The notes below the pieces were generated by a model that worked only from the letters and a program-made list of their open reading frames with translations, was not told where the DNA came from and made no database searches. A program made the position numbers and the translations under genes. A DNA stretch of 64,000 bases from JAKFWI01 sp031398975. GTDB lineage: Bacteria > Pseudomonadota > Alphaproteobacteria > Caulobacterales > Aquidulcibacteraceae. The stretch spans positions 124,001 through 188,000 of the forward strand of contig JANNOI010000021.1 of the NCBI GenBank assembly GCA_031398975.1. The letters are read 5' to 3'. Shown one piece after another: positions 59,774 through 64,000 of the stretch (positions are counted from its first letter, which is position 1; each line of letters opens with the position of its first letter).

Positions 59774-60333
59774 CCCCCAATCCCCCCGCGCTGAGCGCGG
59801 GCCGTGCGGGCGTGGAAGGCGGCTTTCCCGTTCGCGAAGACGACCCCCTGTTCACCGGGCTGTCCAACACGTTGGCCGACAAGGGCTTCCTGGTCGCGGC
59901 CGCCGATGATCTCATCACCTGGGCGCGCACTGGTTCGCTGATGTGGATGACGTTCGGGCTGGCCTGCTGCGCGGTGGAGATGATGCAGGCCTCGATGCCG
60001 CGCTACGATCTGGAGCGCTTCGGCTTCGCCCCGCGCGCCTCGCCGCGCCAGTCCGACGTGATGATCGTGGCCGGCACCTTGACCAACAAGATGGCCCCGG
60101 CGATGCGCAAGGTCTACGACCAGATGCCTGAGCCGCGCTACGTGATCTCCATGGGCTCCTGCGCCAATGGCGGGGGCTATTACCATTACAGCTATTCAGT
60201 CGTGCGCGGCTGCGACCGCATCGTCCCGGTGGACATCTACGTGCCCGGCTGCCCGCCTAGCGCGGAGGCTCTGGTGTACGGGGTGCTGCAGCTGCAGCGC
60301 AAAATCCGCCGCGAGGGGACGATCGAGCGATGA
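59764..60333 (+). CDS. nuoB: NADH-quinone oxidoreductase subunit B
   Basis: Carries iron-sulfur cluster N2, the electron donor to quinone. 189 residues from the ATG at 59764; an in-frame ATG at 59743 would add seven residues and lengthen the overlap with nuoA. Cluster cysteines: GLACCAVEMMQASMPRYD, SMGSCANGGGYYHYSY and YVPGCPPSAEALVYG. QSDVMIVAGTLTNKMAPAM is also conserved. Overlaps nuoC by ATGA. Confidence 0.97.
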   Translation: MGVTPNPPALSAGRAGVEGGFPVREDDPLFTGLSNTLADKGFLVAAADDLITWARTGSLMWMTFGLACCAVEMMQASMPRYDLERFGFAPRASPRQSDVMIVAGTLTNKMAPAMRKVYDQMPEPRYVISMGSCANGGGYYHYSYSVVRGCDRIVPVDIYVPGCPPSAEALVYGVLQLQRKIRREGTIER

Positions 60334-60944
60334 GCGGGCTCACGCTTCCCGCCGCGGGGCTCGCCGATCTGGGCGCCCATATTATCGCCGCCACCGGGCA
60401 GGCGGTGCGTGCGCACACGGTGGCCTTCGGCGAGCTGACGCTGGAGACGACGCCCCAGGACATGCCAGCCTTGGCGGCCTTTCTGCGCGACGATCCCCAA
60501 TGCCTGTTCCAAACGCTGATCGACATTTGCGGGGTGGATTATCCCGGGCGCGCGGCCAGGTTCGAGGTCGTCTACCATTTCCTGTCCATGCGGCTGAACA
60601 AGCGGGTGCGCGTGCGCGTGGCCGTGCGGGAGGGCGCCTCCATACCGAGCCTCATTCCGCTTTTCCCGGCCGCCGACTGGTTCGAGCGCGAAGCCTTCGA
60701 CATGTACGGCATCGTCTTCGCCGATCATCCGGATTTGCGCCGCCTGCTCACCGATTACGGCTTCTCCGGCCATCCCCTGCGCAAGGACTTCCCCCTCTCG
60801 GGCGAGGTGGAGGTGCGCTACGATCCCGAGCAGCAGCGCGTGGTCTATGAGCCGGTCGTGCTGCAGCAGGCGTTCCGCTCGTTCGATTTCCTCTCCCCTT
60901 GGGAAGGCGCGCAGCTGCTGCCGGGGGATGAGAAGGCGGGGTAG
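60330..60944 (+). CDS. nuoC: NADH-quinone oxidoreductase subunit C
   Basis: Peripheral 30-kDa subunit of complex I; 204 residues. Family blocks: LIDICGVDYPGRAARFEVVY, FPAADWFEREAFDMYGIVF, HPDLRRLLTDYGFSGHPLRK, DFPLSGEVEVRYDPEQQRVV and FDFLSPWEGAQLLPGDEKAG at the C-terminus. Its stop codon lies inside GGGGTAGG, the first bases of the purine-rich flank of the inserted four-helix-bundle cassette, so its last residues could have been set by that insertion. Confidence 0.96.
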   Translation: MSGLTLPAAGLADLGAHIIAATGQAVRAHTVAFGELTLETTPQDMPALAAFLRDDPQCLFQTLIDICGVDYPGRAARFEVVYHFLSMRLNKRVRVRVAVREGASIPSLIPLFPAADWFEREAFDMYGIVFADHPDLRRLLTDYGFSGHPLRKDFPLSGEVEVRYDPEQQRVVYEPVVLQQAFRSFDFLSPWEGAQLLPGDEKAG

Positions 60945-60966
60945 GGGGAGGGGGAGGGGAAGGCAT

Positions 60967-60995
60967 TAGGCAGTAGGCAGTAGGCAGTAGGCAGT
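60967..60995. repeat. Left tandem TAGGCAG repeats
   Basis: Four exact head-to-tail copies of TAGGCAG plus a trailing T, preceded by G-rich purine sequence. They are the inverse complement of the CTGCCTA units downstream of the four-helix-bundle gene. The last unit overlaps the GTG used as the most upstream start of that gene. Confidence 0.9.
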
Positions 60996-61362
60996 GGAGG
61001 GGGTGCGGATCGCGATTCATTCCTACCGGGATCTGAAGGTCTGGCAGGCGGCTATGGATGCGGCGGTGCTGGCCTATACCTTGACCAAAACCTTCCCGGC
61101 TTCGGAATTGTACGGCATGACCAGTCAGATAAGGCGTGCGGCGGCCTCGGTCGCGGCGAACATCGCCGAGGGCTATGGGCGCGATAGCACCGGCGCCTAC
61201 ACGAATGCGTCGCGCATCGCTCAGGGATCGCTGAAGGAATTGGAGACGCATGTGCTGCTCGCCGCCCGTGTCGGCCTTACAGAAGCAGAAGCGCCGCTGC
61301 TGGCGCGGTGCGAGGAAGTCGGCCGCATGCTCCGCGCCCTGATCCGATCCATCGAGCCCTAA
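60994..61362 (+). CDS. Four-helix-bundle protein (23S rRNA intervening-sequence/Avd-like family)
   Basis: A 122-residue protein of the S23/IVP family (TIGR02436-like). Diagnostic text: HSYRDLKVWQAAMDAA, TKTFPASELYGMTSQIRRAA, ASVAANIAEGYGRDSTGAY, and IAQGSLKELETHVLLAARVG. The fold is four antiparallel helices that assemble into pentamers in solved relatives. Relatives are encoded within intervening sequences of 23S rRNA genes in some bacteria, and the same fold is used by Avd of diversity-generating retroelements, where it binds the reverse transcriptase. The start is uncertain (GTG at 60994 or 61003). No reverse transcriptase is nearby. Its function here is unknown. Confidence 0.9.
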   Translation: MEGVRIAIHSYRDLKVWQAAMDAAVLAYTLTKTFPASELYGMTSQIRRAAASVAANIAEGYGRDSTGAYTNASRIAQGSLKELETHVLLAARVGLTEAEAPLLARCEEVGRMLRALIRSIEP

Positions 61363-61370
61363 CCATTCCC

Positions 61371-61408
61371 CTACTGCCTACTGCCTCCCCTCCCCGACTG
61401 CCTACCCC
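61371..61408. repeat. Right inverted CTGCCTA repeats
   Basis: CTACTGCCTACTGCCT, a pyrimidine spacer CCCCTCCCCGA, and a further CTGCCTACCCC. These are inverse complements of the left TAGGCAG units and the left GGGGTAGG edge. They begin nine bases after the four-helix-bundle stop and end about 25 bases before the nuoD ATG. Confidence 0.85.
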
Positions 61409-61432
61409 GACCGCCACCGCCAGAGCACCCCA

Positions 61433-62629
61433 ATGACCGCCCTCCCCATTCCCGCCGCACCCCGCACCTTCACGATCAATTTCGGGCCCCAGCATCCGGC
61501 GGCGCACGGGGTGTTGCGCTTGGTGCTGGAGTTGGACGGGGAGGTGGTGGAGCGCGTCGATCCACACATCGGGCTTCTGCACCGGGGCACCGAAAAGCTG
61601 ATCGAGTACAAGACCTACCTTCAGGCGCTGCCCTATTTCGACCGGCTGGATTACGTCGCGCCGATGAACCAGGAGCACGCCTATTGCATGGCCATCGAGC
61701 GCGTGCTGGGGATTGCGGTTCCGCGCCGCGCGCAAATCATCCGGGTGCTGTATTGCGAGATCGGGCGGCTGCTCTCGCACCTCCTCAACGTCACCACCCA
61801 GGCCATGGATGTGGGCGCGCTGACGCCCCCGGTTTGGGGCTTTGAGGCCCGCGAGAAGCTGATGGTGTTCTATGAGCGCGCCTCCGGCTCGCGCTTGCAT
61901 GCGAACTATTTCCGGCCCGGGGGCGTGCACCAGGACCTGCCCGTCGGGCTGGTGGAGGACATCGAGGGCTTCTGCCGCGACTTCCCCACCCTGATCGACG
62001 ACCTCGAAACCCTGCTGACCGACAACCGCATCTTCAAGCAGCGCAATGTCGATATCGGCGTGGTCACGCCCGAGGACGCGACGGCCTGGGCGTTTTCCGG
62101 GGTCATGGTGCGCGGCTCGGGCCTCGCCTGGGATCTGCGCCGCGCCCAGCCCTACGAGATCTATGACGAACTCGCGTTCAAGGTGCCGGTCGGCAAGAAC
62201 GGCGATTGCTACGACCGCTATCTCTGCCGCATGGAGGAGATGCGCGAGAGCACCAAGATCATGCTCCAGTGCCTCGACCTGCTGCGCAAGACGCCGGGCC
62301 CCGTGATGCCGGAGCATTCCAAGGTCGCCCCGCCGCGTCGGGCGGACATGAAGCTCTCGATGGAAGCGCTGATCCACCATTTCAAGCTGTACACGGAGGG
62401 CTTCCACGTGGGCCCGGGGGAGGTGTACGCGGCGGTGGAGGCCCCGAAGGGCGAGTTCGGCGTCTATCTGGTCGCGGACGGGACCAACAAGCCCTATCGC
62501 TGCAAGATCCGCGCGCCCGGCTTCCCGCACCTGCAGGCGATGGATTACATGACCCGCGGCCACATGCTGGCCGATGTCAGCGCCGTCCTCGGCTCGCTCG
62601 ACATCGTGTTCGGCGAGATCGACCGCTGA
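61433..62629 (+). CDS. nuoD: NADH-quinone oxidoreductase subunit D
   Basis: The 49-kDa subunit lining the quinone-binding site; 398 residues. Seen: FTINFGPQHPAAHGVLRLVL with the conserved quinone-site His, VDPHIGLLHRGTEKLIEYKT, PYFDRLDYVAPMNQEHAY, RASGSRLHANYFRPGGVHQD, and the C-terminal GEIDR. No clear ribosome-binding site precedes the ATG (CCAGAGCACCCCA), possibly because the inserted cassette displaced the original leader. Confidence 0.97.
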   Translation: MTALPIPAAPRTFTINFGPQHPAAHGVLRLVLELDGEVVERVDPHIGLLHRGTEKLIEYKTYLQALPYFDRLDYVAPMNQEHAYCMAIERVLGIAVPRRAQIIRVLYCEIGRLLSHLLNVTTQAMDVGALTPPVWGFEAREKLMVFYERASGSRLHANYFRPGGVHQDLPVGLVEDIEGFCRDFPTLIDDLETLLTDNRIFKQRNVDIGVVTPEDATAWAFSGVMVRGSGLAWDLRRAQPYEIYDELAFKVPVGKNGDCYDRYLCRMEEMRESTKIMLQCLDLLRKTPGPVMPEHSKVAPPRRADMKLSMEALIHHFKLYTEGFHVGPGEVYAAVEAPKGEFGVYLVADGTNKPYRCKIRAPGFPHLQAMDYMTRGHMLADVSAVLGSLDIVFGEIDR

Positions 62630-62700
62630 GAGGCGCAAGGTCGCAGCCGCGCCGCGACCGGGCGGTTTGGAATCGGCGGCGGGCGGTGTAGGAAAACGCG

Positions 62701-63372
62701 ATGTCCCTCCGCCGTCCCGCGTCGGTCCAGCCCGAACGCTTCGCCTTCAGCCCCGAAACCCAAGCGCAGGCGCGCTGGTGGATGGCGAAATACCCCCCCG
62801 ACCGGAAGGCCTCTGCGGTCATCCCCATCCTGTGGCTGGTCCAGAAACAGGAGGGCTGGGTGAGCGAGCCGGCGATGCGCGCGGTCGCGGCCCTGCTCTC
62901 CATGGCCCCGATCCGGGTGCTGGAGGTGGCGACCTTCTACACGATGTTCCATCTGGCCCCCGTGGGGCGCCACCATATCGCCGTGTGCGGCACCACGCCC
63001 TGCATGCTGCGCGGCGCGGAGGAGCTGAAGGCGGTGTGCAAGCGGCGCATCGGCGCCAAGCACGCCCCGAGCGCGGACGGGCTGTTCTCCTGGGAGGAGA
63101 TGGAATGCCTGGGCGCCTGCGTGAACGCGCCGGTGGCGGCGATCGACGATTATTATTACGAGGACCTCACCGCCGCAGACCTCGAACACCTTATCGACGC
63201 GCTGGCCAGCGGCGAGGCGGTGACGCCGGGCTCCGCGCTCGGGCGTGCGCATGGGGCGCCGGCGGGGGGGCCTAAGGTCTTGCTGGACCCCGCCCTCTAT
63301 GACGGCTCGCTCGCCGCGCCGGTGAAGCTCGCGAACCTGCCCGAGCCCCAACCGAAGACGGAGGCTTCATGA
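62701..63372 (+). CDS. nuoE: NADH-quinone oxidoreductase subunit E
   Basis: Thioredoxin-fold [2Fe-2S] subunit (cluster N1a), 223 residues. Cluster ligands fit C-x4-C (VCGTTPCMLRG) and C-x3-C (ECLGACVNAP). The N-terminal helical part contains YPPDRKASAVIPILWLVQKQ and VLEVATFYTMF. The C-terminal about 60 residues after EHLIDALASGE form a low-complexity extension (GAPAGGPKVLLDPALYDGSL) seen in alphaproteobacterial forms. Overlaps the next gene by ATGA. Confidence 0.96.
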   Translation: MSLRRPASVQPERFAFSPETQAQARWWMAKYPPDRKASAVIPILWLVQKQEGWVSEPAMRAVAALLSMAPIRVLEVATFYTMFHLAPVGRHHIAVCGTTPCMLRGAEELKAVCKRRIGAKHAPSADGLFSWEEMECLGACVNAPVAAIDDYYYEDLTAADLEHLIDALASGEAVTPGSALGRAHGAPAGGPKVLLDPALYDGSLAAPVKLANLPEPQPKTEAS

Positions 63373-63641
63373 GCGCCGAGGAGCCCCCGCCGGGCCTGGC
63401 GCGCAAGCGCTTGCCCTTCTCGCCCAACGAGGCGCCGCGCACCTTCGCCGGGACCGGGCGGGTGATGCTTTATTTCTACTGGATCGTCGCCATCGGCCTC
63501 AGCGCGCTGACGGCCCACCAGCTCGCCGTCGTGCGGCTTTCGTTCACCGATCCCCACGTCTTCGTGCCGGCGCTGGGGGCGGCGTGGTTCGCCATGCGCG
63601 CGTTCATGATGGGCGCGCCCCGGCGCGGCAAGGGGGAATAG
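63369..63641 (+). CDS. Small membrane protein encoded between nuoE and nuoF
   Basis: A 90-residue protein coupled to nuoE by ATGA and five bases before nuoF. A charged N-terminus (about 1-30, LARKRLPFSPNEAPRTFAG) is followed by two hydrophobic segments (about 33-52 YFYWIVAIGLSALTAHQLAV, and 60-80 HVFVPALGAAWFAMRAFMMG) and a basic tail. I do not recognise a family. Its place inside the operon suggests an accessory or assembly factor for complex I. Confidence 0.7.
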   Translation: MSAEEPPPGLARKRLPFSPNEAPRTFAGTGRVMLYFYWIVAIGLSALTAHQLAVVRLSFTDPHVFVPALGAAWFAMRAFMMGAPRRGKGE

Positions 63642-63646
63642 GCGCC

Positions 63647-64000
63647 ATGCTGGAAGACAAGGACCGCATCTTCCTGAACCTCTACGGGCTGCAGGATTGG
63701 CGCCTCGAGGCCGCGCGCCGGCGCGGCGCCTGGAACGCCACGCCGGACATGATCTCCGCCGGGCGCGATTGGATCATCCAGCAGATCAAGGATTCCGGCC
63801 TGCGCGGGCGCGGGGGCGCAGGCTTCCCCACCGGGCTCAAATGGTCCTTCATGCCGAAAGAGGTGAAGGAGCGGCCGCATTATCTCGTCGTCAACGCCGA
63901 TGAGAGCGAGCCCGGCACCTGCAAAGACCGCGACATGATGCGCAACGACCCCCACCTGCTGATCGAGGGCTGCCTGGTGGCCGCCTTCGCGATGCAGGCG
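63647..64000 (+). CDS. nuoF: NADH-quinone oxidoreductase subunit F (5' part only)
   Basis: The first 118 codons of the FMN- and NADH-binding subunit, cut by the window end. The start MLEDKDRIFLNLYGLQDW is canonical. The glycine-rich FMN/NAD loop LRGRGGAGFPTGLKW and the block VVNADESEPGTCKDRDMM are present. The [4Fe-4S] N3 cysteines lie beyond the window. Sixth complex I gene of the operon. Confidence 0.96.
   Translation, partial: MLEDKDRIFLNLYGLQDWRLEAARRRGAWNATPDMISAGRDWIIQQIKDSGLRGRGGAGFPTGLKWSFMPKEVKERPHYLVVNADESEPGTCKDRDMMRNDPHLLIEGCLVAAFAMQA

Larger units (their letters stand above)
60938..61408. mobile_element. Candidate four-helix-bundle cassette inserted between nuoC and nuoD
   Basis: A roughly 470-bp block separates nuoC and nuoD, which are otherwise tightly packed with their neighbours. 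Its left flank is G-rich (starting GGGGTAGG) and then carries four tandem TAGGCAG heptamers (60967-60994). The right flank has CTGCCTA units (61374-61380, 61381-61387 with one change, 61398-61404) and ends CCTACCCC (61401-61408), the inverse of the left edge. Between them is one gene of the 23S rRNA intervening-sequence protein family. No transposase is present. Ends and mobility are inferred. Confidence 0.6.

Noticed and set aside
60994..61362. Diversity-generating retroelement
   Set aside because: The four-helix-bundle protein shares a fold with Avd, but no reverse transcriptase, template repeat or variable repeat is visible within the window.
60960..61410. TAGGCAG arrays as a CRISPR array
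   Set aside because: The repeats are 7 bases with no spacers, are inverted on the two sides of a gene, and no cas genes are nearby.

Overview
The window is a gene-dense, very GC-rich bacterial chromosome segment. The protein content fits an alphaproteobacterium: UvrA and Ssb divergent around a GTTC-N7-GTTC-type LexA site, a UPF0260 protein, a NuoA-F order typical of the class, TonB-dependent receptors, a complete protocatechuate 4,5-cleavage pathway, and many ATGA/GTGA start-stop overlaps. I cannot name a genus from the sequence. The high GC produces very long spurious antisense reading frames, which I ignored. I see no rRNA, no convincing tRNA and no CRISPR array.

Layout. 1-9.98 kb: a glycine-zipper protein cut by the window edge, an Fe-S RNA methyltransferase, a UPF0260 protein, a SAM methyltransferase, aroC divergent from pdxH, a frameshifted DUF1499 gene, an MBL hydrolase paired with an ATP-grasp-like protein, and a small phosphatase. 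10-16.9 kb: an Opp-type ABC importer (two permeases and a binding lipoprotein, no ATPase) and an Oar-like TonB receptor. 17-27 kb: pabC-pabB-aldo/keto reductase continuous with ligC-ligB-ligA-ligJ-DUF1932 on the minus strand, divergent from ligK-ligU-ligI on the plus strand. Together the lig genes take protocatechuate to pyruvate plus oxaloacetate. 27-31 kb: a TonB receptor-YfiR-histidine kinase signalling module. 31-42.8 kb: mdoH, surE-pcm, a DUF815-like ATPase, yajC-secD-secF, a PuuD-like membrane protein, a squalene/phytoene-synthase-like protein and trmFO. 42.9-52.8 kb: uvrA/ssb, a decayed VapC toxin with an intact antitoxin, sodC, gyrA, coaD and two cyclophilins. 52.9-59.3 kb: queA-tgt, an OmpA-like lipoprotein and a GT2-ArnT-VTT glycolipid module. 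59.4-64 kb: nuoA-B-C-D-E-(small membrane protein)-F, cut by the window end.

Non-coding structure stands out in three places. A composite palindromic repeat occurs four times (about 3417, 7498, 16885, 55046), three times between convergent genes. A LexA-type operator lies between uvrA and ssb. Most striking, the nuo operon is interrupted between nuoC and nuoD by a roughly 460-bp cassette. It consists of a four-helix-bundle gene (the 23S rRNA intervening-sequence protein/Avd-like family) bracketed by tandem TAGGCAG heptamers on the left and their inverted counterparts on the right. I regard this as the best candidate for an undescribed mobile system in the window.
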